32,974 nucleotides of DNA, from positions 1-32,974 of the forward strand of contig WFPJ01000135.1 in NCBI GenBank assembly GCA_015487615.1, read 5' to 3'. Position 1 is the stretch's first letter; the number at the start of each line of letters is the position of its first letter. Under the pieces are notes generated by a model. That model worked only from the letters and a program-made list of their open reading frames with translations. It was not told the DNA's origin and ran no database searches. The stretch comes from Aquificales bacterium. GTDB taxonomy: Bacteria; Aquificota; Aquificia; Aquificales; Aquificaceae. The translations under genes and the position numbers were made by a program. This document shows positions 1-8,566 of the stretch, piece by piece.

Positions 1-785
1 CTATCAGGAGCGGGTTGACAACCTTCACATCCGTAGGAAGCATTAACCACAACTACATTGACCCCTTTCCTTTTCATCTCAAGCACATAATTTAGGGCTT
101 CTATGACAGATGCAATATCACCTACTCCCCCAGCACCAAGGGCTTTAACAGCCATTATCTTAACATTCCAATTAACACCCGCAATACCCGTACCGTTGTT
201 ACCCACAGCACCTATGATACCCGCAACATGAGTGCCGTGACCGTTATCGTCCATTGGATCTCCATCACCGTTTACAATATCAACGCCGTACACATCGTCA
301 ACATAACCGTTGTTGTCATCATCAATACCGTTTCCCGGAATCTCATAAGGATTAACCCACATGTTTTGTCTTAAGTCCTCATGATTATAGTCAACACCCG
401 TATCAACAACAGCCACAACCACCGAGTTTGACCCTGTGGTTACATTCCAAGCATCGGGAGCTGATATTTTGTTCATAGCCCACTGCTGGGGATATTCAGG
501 ATCATTGGGTATTTGAAATATCTTAACCTTATAATTGGGAACTACCTCTACTACTCCCTGTTTGTTCTTCCATTCTTTTATCAATTCTTCTGTACTTTTA
601 CTCTTATCTATGATATGGAGATATCTAACATCACCCATTCTACCGAGGGCTTTTATTCTTTCTCTGCTAGCTTTAATATTAACAGATCCCTTAATCTTAA
701 CTATAATCTCACCCTCTTTATATTCCGCTGAAAGGGAAAGACTAAGAAATGCCAATATCAACCATCCTATAATAAGCACCCTCAT
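1..785 (-). CDS. Subtilisin-like serine protease (peptidase S8), N-terminal part; runs off the window edge
   Basis: My own reverse-strand translation from the ATG at 785-783: MRVLIIGWLILAFLSLSFSAEYKEGEIIVKIKG... (signal peptide), then ...VVVAVVDTGVDYNHEDL... (catalytic Asp motif) and ...DDNGHGTHVAGIIGA... (catalytic His motif). Open to base 1, so absent from the ORF track. Confidence 0.9.
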   Translation of the reverse strand, partial: MRVLIIGWLILAFLSLSLSAEYKEGEIIVKIKGSVNIKASRERIKALGRMGDVRYLHIIDKSKSTEELIKEWKNKQGVVEVVPNYKVKIFQIPNDPEYPQQWAMNKISAPDAWNVTTGSNSVVVAVVDTGVDYNHEDLRQNMWVNPYEIPGNGIDDDNNGYVDDVYGVDIVNGDGDPMDDNGHGTHVAGIIGAVGNNGTGIAGVNWNVKIMAVKALGAGGVGDIASVIEALNYVLEMKRKGVNVVVVNASYGCEGCQPAPD

Positions 786-830
786 ATCAGGATTAAATAT
801 ATTTTAATAGCACAAGCACACAGGTGAATT

Positions 831-1325
831 TTACCTTGCTTCTATTATAACCACCGGGTGTGGTACCACCTCTCCGTTAACATAAGAGCCCTCACCTACC
901 AGTAATTTTTTTACCACTCCCTCGTAAGGTGACACTACGGTAGTATAAGAAGCAATCAGCTTTAACTTCCTAAGTTCCGCTTTTGTCTTCTCAAGCTCAG
1001 CCTTGGCCTTTTTAAGTCTTATCTCATAATCCTCATAAACACTCTTTGCAAGCAAATCCCTTTCATAAAGTTCCTTATATCTCTCAAAATCTTTCCTTAT
1101 TTTTAAATAATTTTGCTCCTTTTCAACAACCTCATTCTCAAGCTTAAGTATCTCAGCATCATAAATCTCCGCACTTATCCTTAAAAGGGGCTCACCTTTT
1201 CCTACTCTATCTCCTTCTTTAACAAACACCTTTTCAACAACACCTTTTACTATAGTATGAACTGTATATTCTCCTGCATGAACAAAAGGAACAATAAGAA
1301 ATATAAAGCTATAGATAAAAAACAT
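831..1325 (-). CDS. Short periplasmic adaptor / HlyD-type membrane fusion protein
   Basis: Signal peptide, split lipoyl-like halves (VKGVVEKVFVKEGDRVGKGEPLL ... VVSPYEGVVKKLLVGEGSYV) around a coiled-coil hairpin; only 164 aa. Confidence 0.75.
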   Translation of the reverse strand: MFFIYSFIFLIVPFVHAGEYTVHTIVKGVVEKVFVKEGDRVGKGEPLLRISAEIYDAEILKLENEVVEKEQNYLKIRKDFERYKELYERDLLAKSVYEDYEIRLKKAKAELEKTKAELRKLKLIASYTTVVSPYEGVVKKLLVGEGSYVNGEVVPHPVVIIEAR

Positions 1326-2602
1326 CAGAAGGTAACCTCTCTTTCACCTATAAATGCATGTCCTTCTTTGAAAACATTGAAGACATCCTTACCCATAAGT
1401 AAGTAAACATCCATCAGGAAAAGGGTAAGTTTGTGTTCACACTCCATCCTTTTAAGCTCCGCATAGCTCCTGTAGGACATGGCATAACCCAGATCAAAGG
1501 CCAATTCAAGCTCGTACTCAGATCTTTTTACGTCAAGATTTTCTTCTGAATGTCTTTCAAGTGATTCCGCATATTCAAAACATCCCCTTATGAGCTCCCA
1601 GCGGTAATAAAGGCTGTCAATCTCTCCTTCTATCTTCCTTTTAAGGAAGTTAAGTCTATCAACCGCTTCCATTCTCTTAGTTTCATAAAAATTCCTGCGT
1701 GACGATATGAAACCACCATCATATATAGGTAACTCAATTCTTATCCCACCGTACCACTTGTAACGAGATCCGAAAGGACGTGTAGAATAACCGCCTCCGA
1801 AATCAATAAATAAATATGGTGCATATCTCTGTCCATCCCTTTTACTCTCATAGTATTCCATCAACATCCTTCCTATCTCCATATCATAATTTCCAGTAAG
1901 GGCTTCCCTTTTCACATAATCGCTTTTAAACTCACCGTTTATATCAACCTTTATTTCAGGAATAAGTATTTCAAAATCCTTATTATCAATCCCTATAAAG
2001 TACACAAGTTTATTAAGATAACGATTATAATCGTATTGAGCCTTCAAAAGCTCCATCCTTTTTTGTCTGTAAACTGTCTCAAATCTCGCCTCTTCCTCCC
2101 TGCTAAGCAAACCTTTCCCCTTTTCATTTCTTGCCTTGTCCCACCTGACATAAGCTACGGCCATCTCTTCCCTCTTTACCTCCGCCCTCTTCTCCGCAAG
2201 TTTAATTCTCCAAAATAGATCAACCAGCCTTATCTTAAAATTCTCATAAGCTTTTTTAAGCATAAGTTTTCCAATCCTTACCTTTATATCAGCGGATTCT
2301 ATCCCCTTTGATAATATTCCCCAATCCCATATCAAATACTCACCTCTTATATAGGAATAAAGATCAAAAACTTCCCTTTCACCATACGGAAAACCATAGT
2401 AAGCCCTTGTAATAAAAGACAGGTTAGGTCCCCTTAAAGATTCCACACTTTCCTTCTCAAATATCCTACTGTCCACTTCCCTCCTAAGGGATCTCAAATA
2501 ATCGCTTTCAGATAGAGCTATTTTAAAAGCCCTTAGCGGATCAATATATTCTCCCGAAAATGCTAACCCTCCGATAAAGAAAATAAGCAGAAAGAACATC
2601 AT
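1325..2602 (-). CDS. TolC-family outer membrane efflux protein
   Basis: Signal peptide, long alpha-helical coiled-coil stretches, two-repeat TolC-like layout; overlaps the adaptor gene by 1 nt. Confidence 0.75.
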   Translation of the reverse strand: MMFFLLIFFIGGLAFSGEYIDPLRAFKIALSESDYLRSLRREVDSRIFEKESVESLRGPNLSFITRAYYGFPYGEREVFDLYSYIRGEYLIWDWGILSKGIESADIKVRIGKLMLKKAYENFKIRLVDLFWRIKLAEKRAEVKREEMAVAYVRWDKARNEKGKGLLSREEEARFETVYRQKRMELLKAQYDYNRYLNKLVYFIGIDNKDFEILIPEIKVDINGEFKSDYVKREALTGNYDMEIGRMLMEYYESKRDGQRYAPYLFIDFGGGYSTRPFGSRYKWYGGIRIELPIYDGGFISSRRNFYETKRMEAVDRLNFLKRKIEGEIDSLYYRWELIRGCFEYAESLERHSEENLDVKRSEYELELAFDLGYAMSYRSYAELKRMECEHKLTLFLMDVYLLMGKDVFNVFKEGHAFIGEREVTF

Positions 2603-3093
2603 CTGCTCCTTCTGTACTTCCTTATAAAACTAAATATGTTTTCATTTTTATAATGACCTTCCACTATATACTTTCCTATCAACAAAAATTCTTCAGGTTT
2701 GTAATAGCCGGGCAACTTCAGTATAACTTCACCGTCCTTATTATAAAAAAGGAACACAGGTGTTGCCCTTACCCCATATTTCCTTGAAAATGTTTTTTCG
2801 GTATACTCCCTACCATCAACGTCAATAACAGGTAATGATCCCTTTATATTTATTTCAATCATATAAAAGTGCTTCGTAAAATACTCTTTTACCTCTTTAT
2901 CCTGAAAGGTTACTCTCCTCATTTTGTCACAAAAAGGACACCCTTCCTGATAAAACATAATAAAAAGGAACTTTCCTTCTTTCCTCGCTTCCTCCACATC
3001 CTGACCTATATCAAGGAAGGATATCTTAAGGAATGGTATGTCGGAAGCAAAAATAAAACCGGAAAAAATTAAAAACAGACAGAGCTTTAACAT
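2599..3093 (-). CDS. Thioredoxin-fold (SoxW/DsbD-C-like) exported protein
   Basis: Signal peptide; FYQEGCPFCDKMRRVTFQDKEV...VRATPVFLFYNKDGE thioredoxin pattern with CPFC active site and cis-Pro (ATPVF). 4-nt overlap with the TolC gene. Confidence 0.85.
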   Translation of the reverse strand: MLKLCLFLIFSGFIFASDIPFLKISFLDIGQDVEEARKEGKFLFIMFYQEGCPFCDKMRRVTFQDKEVKEYFTKHFYMIEINIKGSLPVIDVDGREYTEKTFSRKYGVRATPVFLFYNKDGEVILKLPGYYKPEEFLLIGKYIVEGHYKNENIFSFIRKYRRSR

Positions 3094-3104
3094 GGTTAAT
3101 TTTG

Positions 3105-3110
3105 TATAAT
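3105..3110 (+). promoter_or_regulatory. Candidate -10 element for the ccl gene
   Basis: TATAAT in the 54-bp divergent intergenic region between the thioredoxin-like gene and ccl; -35 box is weak. Confidence 0.35.
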
Positions 3111-3147
3111 ATCAAATTACTTACAAAATATCATCAGGGAGTACGGC

Positions 3148-3930
3148 ATGGCGGAAAAAAAGTGGAGAACCGCAATAACAAGACATATAGGTCATGAAAC
3201 CTATGTTAGAGGCTACAGATTGCTTGATCTTGTAGGCAACCTTTCTTTTGCTCAAGCCATATACCTGATTCTGAAAGGAGAACTACCAAACGAGAAAGAA
3301 TCAAAAATGATGGAAGCCATATTTGTATCTGTCATTGATCACGGGATAGCCCCCCCTTCTGTAATTGCTGCAAGGTCCGTGGCAAGCGGTGGTAACTCAC
3401 TGAATGTAGGAGTCGCTGCTGGTATCTTGGCGTTCGGATCCGCCCACGGCGGGGCTTTGGAAGATGCAATGAAATTTATTCAGGAAGGCGTAAAAGATAG
3501 TAGAAGTGTAGCGGAGATTGTTTCAGAATATCTTTCAAAGAAAAAACCTATTCCTGGATACGGTCACAGATATTACAAAGAGTTTGATCCAAGGACAAAG
3601 AGACTTATGAATATTGCAAGGGATCTAGGATTTTACGGTGATCATTGTAGATTTGCGGAAGAAGTAGAGGAAGAACTTTATAAGCAAAAGGGTAAAAGGC
3701 TTGTGCTTAATGTGGATGGTGCTATAGCTGCAGTGGTTTCTGAGATGGGCTTTGATTGGAGATTGGGGAAAGGATTCTTCATTATAGGAAGGGTGCCTGG
3801 TCTTGTCGCCCATGTTTTTGAAGAATTAACAACTGAAAAGCCTTTCTCCAAAAGATTGAATGAAGAAGAAGAAACTGAATACACTGGTGTAGAGCCAAGG
3901 GAATTACCAGAGGAGTTCAGGAAGATATAA
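3148..3930 (+). CDS. ccl: Citryl-CoA lyase-type citrate synthase-family protein (reductive TCA cycle)
   Basis: Short (260 aa) citrate synthase-fold protein with FGSAHGGALEDAMKF and IPGYGHRYYKEFDPRT motifs. Length and sequence style match the citryl-CoA lyase described in Hydrogenobacter rather than a ~400 aa citrate synthase. Confidence 0.8.
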   Translation: MAEKKWRTAITRHIGHETYVRGYRLLDLVGNLSFAQAIYLILKGELPNEKESKMMEAIFVSVIDHGIAPPSVIAARSVASGGNSLNVGVAAGILAFGSAHGGALEDAMKFIQEGVKDSRSVAEIVSEYLSKKKPIPGYGHRYYKEFDPRTKRLMNIARDLGFYGDHCRFAEEVEEELYKQKGKRLVLNVDGAIAAVVSEMGFDWRLGKGFFIIGRVPGLVAHVFEELTTEKPFSKRLNEEEETEYTGVEPRELPEEFRKI

Positions 3931-5136
3931 ATGGCTAAGAGGGTTATACTTGCTTACTCAGGGGGGCTTGATACATCCGTTATAGTCCGCTGGTTAACCG
4001 AAAGGGGTTACGAGGTAATAACCTATACCGCGGATGTGGGTCAGAATGAAGATCTAAGCGATATACCTGAAAAGGCTAAGGCTTCCGGTGCAGTAGATGC
4101 CATAGTTGAGGATTTAAAAGAGACCTTTGCAAGAAAATACTGTATGCCAACTTTGAGAGCCTTAGCACTTTATGAAGGCAAATATCCCCTTACCGCTTCA
4201 CTTTCAAGACCCCTTATATCCGAAAGAATGGTCTACTATGCAAAAAAGTTATCCGCAAATGCGGTCGCCCACGGATCCACAGGAAAGGGAAACGATCAAG
4301 TGAGATTTGAATTGTCCGTCTGGGCACTTGATCCAGATATTGAAGTTTTGGCTCCCGTCAGGGAATGGGAGTTTAAATCAAGGGAAGAGGAAATAGAGTA
4401 TGCTAAAAGATGGAATATACCCGTTAAAGTAACAAAAGAGAAACCCTACTCCATAGATGAAAATCTTTGGGGAGTGTCCATAGAATGCGGTCCCCTTGAA
4501 GATCCGTGGACCGAACCTCCGGAGGATGCCTACCAAATAACATGCTCTCCAGAAAAATCCCCGGAAGAACCTCTTTACCTGACCATAACTTTTGAGGATG
4601 GAGTACCAGTAGCTATCAATGGGAAAAGGTATGAAAGACTATGGGAACTCATAAGGGAACTGAACATTTTAGGCGGTAAACATGGAGTGGGAAGAGTAGA
4701 TATGGTTGAAAACAGACTAGTAGGTATAAAAAGTAGGGAGATTTATGAAGCACCGGGTGCCCTTATCCTTTATGAAGCGTATAGGGATCTTTTATCTTTA
4801 GTAACGGACAGGGAAACTTTCCATTATCTAATATCCCATGTATCTAACAAATATGCGGAGCTCGTCTATAATGGACTATGGTTTTCCCAACTCAAAGAGG
4901 CACTGGATAAATTTACAGAACACCTTTCACCCTATGTTAGAGGTGAAGTTAAAGTAAAACTGTACAAGGGAAGTATTAAAGTTATAGGTAGAACATCTCC
5001 TTACTCCCTTTATAGTGAAGATCTGGCTACCTATACTACCCAAGACAAATTTGACCACATTGCAGGAAAGTATTTTACAAAAGTGTATGGCCTACCGATG
5101 AAACTACTTGGCAGGGTAAGAAGTAAGAAGGTATAA
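3931..5136 (+). CDS. argG: Argininosuccinate synthase
   Basis: MAKRVILAYSGGLDTSVIVRWL N-terminal PP-loop motif; HGSTGKGNDQVRFEL; 401 aa. Confidence 0.97.
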   Translation: MAKRVILAYSGGLDTSVIVRWLTERGYEVITYTADVGQNEDLSDIPEKAKASGAVDAIVEDLKETFARKYCMPTLRALALYEGKYPLTASLSRPLISERMVYYAKKLSANAVAHGSTGKGNDQVRFELSVWALDPDIEVLAPVREWEFKSREEEIEYAKRWNIPVKVTKEKPYSIDENLWGVSIECGPLEDPWTEPPEDAYQITCSPEKSPEEPLYLTITFEDGVPVAINGKRYERLWELIRELNILGGKHGVGRVDMVENRLVGIKSREIYEAPGALILYEAYRDLLSLVTDRETFHYLISHVSNKYAELVYNGLWFSQLKEALDKFTEHLSPYVRGEVKVKLYKGSIKVIGRTSPYSLYSEDLATYTTQDKFDHIAGKYFTKVYGLPMKLLGRVRSKKV

Positions 5137-5166
5137 TAAATTAGTCAATCATCAGGGAGGTGAGCC

Positions 5167-6030
5167 ATGAAATTCCCTCTTATAATATCAGCTGTTGTTT
5201 TATACATCTCTGTATCTTTCGGTGCGGTTTTCAATGTAAGCAGTTATCTTGAGCTAGTAGGGGCATTAAGTATCGTAAGTAAAAACGGAGAAGATGACAT
5301 AATAAATATAGCAAAGGGAAATTATGTTATAAAGACTCCTTTGATTTATAAGCCTGAAGAGAACAAATCCCTAATCATACAGGGGGCTGGCGCGGATTTG
5401 ACTGTATTTGACGGTTCCAATTTATCAAGGATACTTATAATAGATACCACAAACCTTAAGAACGATTCCGAAGCTCATATAACAATAAACGGTATTACTT
5501 TCACGAATGGTAGCTCGTCAGAGATAGGAGGAGCTGTTGTTATAAAAACTAAACAGGCTAATATCACAGTTGAAAACTGTAAGTTTTACAATAACTCCGG
5601 AGAAAGCGGGGGTGGACTCTTTATAAGAACACTTTATGGAGCTGTTAATATAAAGGGTAATTCTTTTGTAGAAAATACTTCCAATGGTGGTGGCGGTGCA
5701 TGGATACAATCGGATCACGGCTCCATAGTTATGCTTGGAAATACCTTTGAAAGCAACACAGCTAACGGAGGAGGAGGGGCGCTTATATGGGGTAAAGAAG
5801 TTAAGATGGAAGGTAATAAATTCAGTAATAATGTAGCAAATGATATAGGCGGTACCGCACTTATTTATGGAGATACTGTAAGCATGGCAAGAAATGTATT
5901 TATAAGCGATACAACAAGTACCAACGGGAGCGCCTTTATATGGGGAAGTCTCCTCTCAATGACAGCAAATTCCTTTTTTAATTCAACAAATGGTAATGTA
6001 GCCTGGTCATGTATAGTTAAAAGTGATTAG
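5167..6030 (+). CDS. Exported right-handed parallel beta-helix repeat protein
   Basis: Signal peptide followed by pectate-lyase/Pmp-like repeats (GGGLFIRT..VNIKGNSFVENTSNG / GGGAWIQS..IVMLGNTFESNTANG / GGGALIWGKEVKMEGNKFSNNVAN). SD GGGAGGTGA upstream. Confidence 0.75.
   Translation: MKFPLIISAVVLYISVSFGAVFNVSSYLELVGALSIVSKNGEDDIINIAKGNYVIKTPLIYKPEENKSLIIQGAGADLTVFDGSNLSRILIIDTTNLKNDSEAHITINGITFTNGSSSEIGGAVVIKTKQANITVENCKFYNNSGESGGGLFIRTLYGAVNIKGNSFVENTSNGGGGAWIQSDHGSIVMLGNTFESNTANGGGGALIWGKEVKMEGNKFSNNVANDIGGTALIYGDTVSMARNVFISDTTSTNGSAFIWGSLLSMTANSFFNSTNGNVAWSCIVKSD
5527..5997 (+). repeat. Degenerate intragenic ~24-27-residue beta-helix coil repeats
   Basis: At least five to six successive [GG]-[A/G]-hydrophobic...GN.F..N repeats in the translated protein. 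Confidence 0.65.
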
Positions 6031-6034
6031 CTTT

Positions 6035-7318
6035 CTATACCTTTGCTGTGGCGTAAGCCTTAACCAGCTTATGTATCTCTTTAAAATTGATATCACCTGC
6101 TAGTATATAAGTTTTACCCTCATAATTAAATTTGCGGGCTACCGTTATACAAAAGTCATCGGTCGCCTGTGATAGGTAAATATCCGAAATGTAAGAATCT
6201 TCCTTCATTGTTTCCTCAAAGTAGGGTCTATCAGACCTGTCACTTCCCTTTCTACCTGTAGCAACAAAATAGGAAACTTTGGGATTTATAATATTGTTTG
6301 ATATCTGAAGACCCCTCTCATTTATTATATAAAACAGCTCAAAGTAGGGATAATCTCGGAAGATATCATACAAAGTATATTCCCACATATCCTTAGGTGA
6401 CCTCTTAACAGCCAGCACTATATTTTCAAAATCCCCCAGTATTTTTGATTTTATAGTCTTTATTATCTTGAAATCCCGTGGTTCAACAAGGATTAGCATA
6501 GGTCTTTCTCCGTGGATTATAAAGACAGATCCGTCTATCCTTTTAGCTCTGTTCCTTAATTCTTTTACAACATCCTCAAACTCAGCTTGTGACTTAACAT
6601 AGCTTAGGTCCAAGGACATACCGTAAACATTAACAGGCTCTATGTCACCGTAGAGGAGAGAAAACTCTTTATGGAATTCTTTTATAATTTCCTTTATATC
6701 ACTTTTACGGGGTGGTTCTTCGGAATAAACCCACATTTCACCGCTTTCTGGAGTACAGGAAACCTCCATGTTATAGAAGTCCGCTATATCCTCATACAAC
6801 AGCTTATAAATCCCTTCCTCTTTTGACATGCCGTATTTTTCTCTGAATTGTTTAACGTTCTTTAATCCGAAGATTATAAGATAGTGTTCTTTACCAAAAG
6901 AACTCTTTATCTGTTGAATTATGGGAAGCTTTCTACCCTTCCTTGAAATTATGTAATGAATTAAAACCTCATAGTTAAGAATTCCTTTATAATGTCCCTT
7001 CTTGTCAACTATAATGATATGCTCCTTCCTAATAGGAAGGATATCAAGAAGATCAGTAAGTTTATCCTCACTTATTTGAGGAACTCTCAACCTAGTTTTT
7101 ATGCGCGCCATATCTCCCGCTACAAGATTCTTATTGTTTGTTTTCATAACCTTGTCTCTGTAAACAAGACCTATTGGCCTTTCATCTTTTACAACTACCA
7201 TATAGTTATATATGCTAAGCTCCTTAAATAGTTTTTTAAGATTATCAATACTCAAATCATAGGGTACAGTAGGTATAGGCGTCACTACATCAAGTATGTC
7301 TAAATTGTCGGATTTCAT
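6035..7318 (-). CDS. Predicted cytosolic signalling protein: CBS pair + degenerate GGDEF-like + Cache/PDC-like domain
   Basis: N-terminal two CBS-like repeats (TVPYDLSIDNLKKLFKE..VVVKDERPIGLVYRDKVM; HIIIVDKKGHYKGILNYEVL). Middle region aligns by eye with a GGDEF fold but has GEMWV at the signature. C-terminal YIINERGLQISNN...DRSDRPYFEETM...YEGKTYILAGDI is Cache-like. No TM segment. Confidence 0.6.
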   Translation of the reverse strand: MKSDNLDILDVVTPIPTVPYDLSIDNLKKLFKELSIYNYMVVVKDERPIGLVYRDKVMKTNNKNLVAGDMARIKTRLRVPQISEDKLTDLLDILPIRKEHIIIVDKKGHYKGILNYEVLIHYIISRKGRKLPIIQQIKSSFGKEHYLIIFGLKNVKQFREKYGMSKEEGIYKLLYEDIADFYNMEVSCTPESGEMWVYSEEPPRKSDIKEIIKEFHKEFSLLYGDIEPVNVYGMSLDLSYVKSQAEFEDVVKELRNRAKRIDGSVFIIHGERPMLILVEPRDFKIIKTIKSKILGDFENIVLAVKRSPKDMWEYTLYDIFRDYPYFELFYIINERGLQISNNIINPKVSYFVATGRKGSDRSDRPYFEETMKEDSYISDIYLSQATDDFCITVARKFNYEGKTYILAGDINFKEIHKLVKAYATAKV

Positions 7319-8481
7319 AACTTTAAACGGCTGATCCTCTCAGCCGCCTCCAATAATCTATCGGTGGGCACCGTAAGGGATATTCTAAAATAACCTTCTC
7401 CATACTCACCAAATCCGTTACCGGGTGTACACACAATACCCGCCTCATCTAATAATTTAGCAACAAATTGGGCGGAAGTAAATCCCTCAGGTACCTTTAT
7501 CCAGAGGTAAAAGGTAAAGTCTGATTTATATATCTCAAGCCCTGCACTTTCAAGGGCTTCAACCATAGCCTTTTTCCTTTCTTTATAGATTTTCCTTATA
7601 CTGTTAACAACATCATCTCCAAGTTCAAGGGCTGCTATACCCGCCTCCTGAACAACCTGAAACTGCCCGGAATCTATGTTAGTTTTGACCTTTCCAAGGG
7701 CGGATATTAGTTCTCTGTTGCCAACAGCCATACCTATTCTCCAACCGGTCATATTATATGTCTTGGAAAGGGAATGAAACTCTATAGCCACATCCTTTGC
7801 ACCTTCAACTTCAAGAATGGAAACAGGTTTCTCATCCCCCGTGTATATTTCTGAATAAGCAAAATCAGAAGCCACAATTATGTTATTCTTCTTTGCCCAA
7901 TCCACCAGCTTTTTATAAAAGTCCTTAGTAGCCTTGGCACTTGTGGGATTGTTTGGATAGTTTATCCATATAATCTTTGCACGCTTTACCACCTCTTCAG
8001 GTATTGAATCAATATCCGGAAGAAAGTTATTCTTTTCCAAAAGGGGTATCTTGTAAACCTCCCCACCCGCAAACATGGTTCCTATTGAATAAACAGGGTA
8101 TGCAGGATCGGGACATAGAACGACATCGCCCTTGTCAATAAAGGCAAGGGGGAAATGGGCAATTCCTTCCTTTGATCCTATGAGGGTTATCACTTCTCCG
8201 GAAGGGTCAAGATCAACACCGAACCTCCTTTTATACCACCGCGCGACCGCCTCTCTGAATGCCATCATTCCAACATACGAAGGGTACCTATGATTTTCTG
8301 GCTTTTCCAAAGCCTTTTTTGCTGCTTCAACTATGGGTTCCGGTGTAGGCATATCCGGGTCTCCCACACCCAAATCAATAACATCAACTCCCTTATCTAT
8401 CTTCTCTTGTTTTTTCCTGTCAATCTCTGCAAAGAGATAAGGGGGTAATTTTCTTATTCTCTCCGCAAGTGTAAATTTCAT
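7315..8481 (-). CDS. dapL: LL-diaminopimelate aminotransferase (class I/II PLP aminotransferase)
   Basis: DLGVGDPDMPTPEPIVEAAKKAL, NYPNNPTSA, SLSKTYNMTGWRIGMAVGN. Start placed at MKFTLAERIR (8481), preceded by AAGGAGGTGG; the ORF-track start at 8553 adds 24 unlikely residues. Confidence 0.9.
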   Translation of the reverse strand: MKFTLAERIRKLPPYLFAEIDRKKQEKIDKGVDVIDLGVGDPDMPTPEPIVEAAKKALEKPENHRYPSYVGMMAFREAVARWYKRRFGVDLDPSGEVITLIGSKEGIAHFPLAFIDKGDVVLCPDPAYPVYSIGTMFAGGEVYKIPLLEKNNFLPDIDSIPEEVVKRAKIIWINYPNNPTSAKATKDFYKKLVDWAKKNNIIVASDFAYSEIYTGDEKPVSILEVEGAKDVAIEFHSLSKTYNMTGWRIGMAVGNRELISALGKVKTNIDSGQFQVVQEAGIAALELGDDVVNSIRKIYKERKKAMVEALESAGLEIYKSDFTFYLWIKVPEGFTSAQFVAKLLDEAGIVCTPGNGFGEYGEGYFRISLTVPTDRLLEAAERISRLKL

Positions 8482-8515
8482 AAACCCACCTCCTTGGAAT
8501 TTTAAGGGTCTATAT

Positions 8516-8544
8516 ATTGTACACGATATCGCTATATGGCACAA
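8516..8544 (-). promoter_or_regulatory. Candidate sigma-70-type promoter for dapL
   Basis: On the minus strand: TTGTGC (8544-8539), 17-nt spacer, TACAAT (8521-8516), then SD and ATG at 8481. Confidence 0.6.
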
Positions 8545-8552
8545 AAATTGCA
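8537..8552 (+). promoter_or_regulatory. Candidate sigma-54 (RpoN) -24/-12 promoter for the PII-nitrate operon
   Basis: TGGCACAAAAATTGCA matches consensus TGGCACR-N4-TTGCW, with exactly 10 nt between the GG and GC dinucleotides. Confidence 0.75.
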
Positions 8553-8566
8553 AAAATTTAATCAGG

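Noticed and set aside
513-807. Plus-strand ORFs of 72 and 90 aa
   Set aside because: Antisense to the subtilisin-like protease N-terminus, which has clear motifs.
3128-5160. Shared ATCATCAGGGAG string before ccl (near 3129) and before the beta-helix gene (near 5149)
   Set aside because: Only two copies, both including the SD region; likely coincidence of ribosome-binding sites.
8482-8553. 24-residue N-terminal extension of dapL given by the ORF track (MQFLCHIAISC...)
   Set aside because: It would read through the proposed promoters, and the ATG at 8481 has a strong SD and begins the homologous protein.
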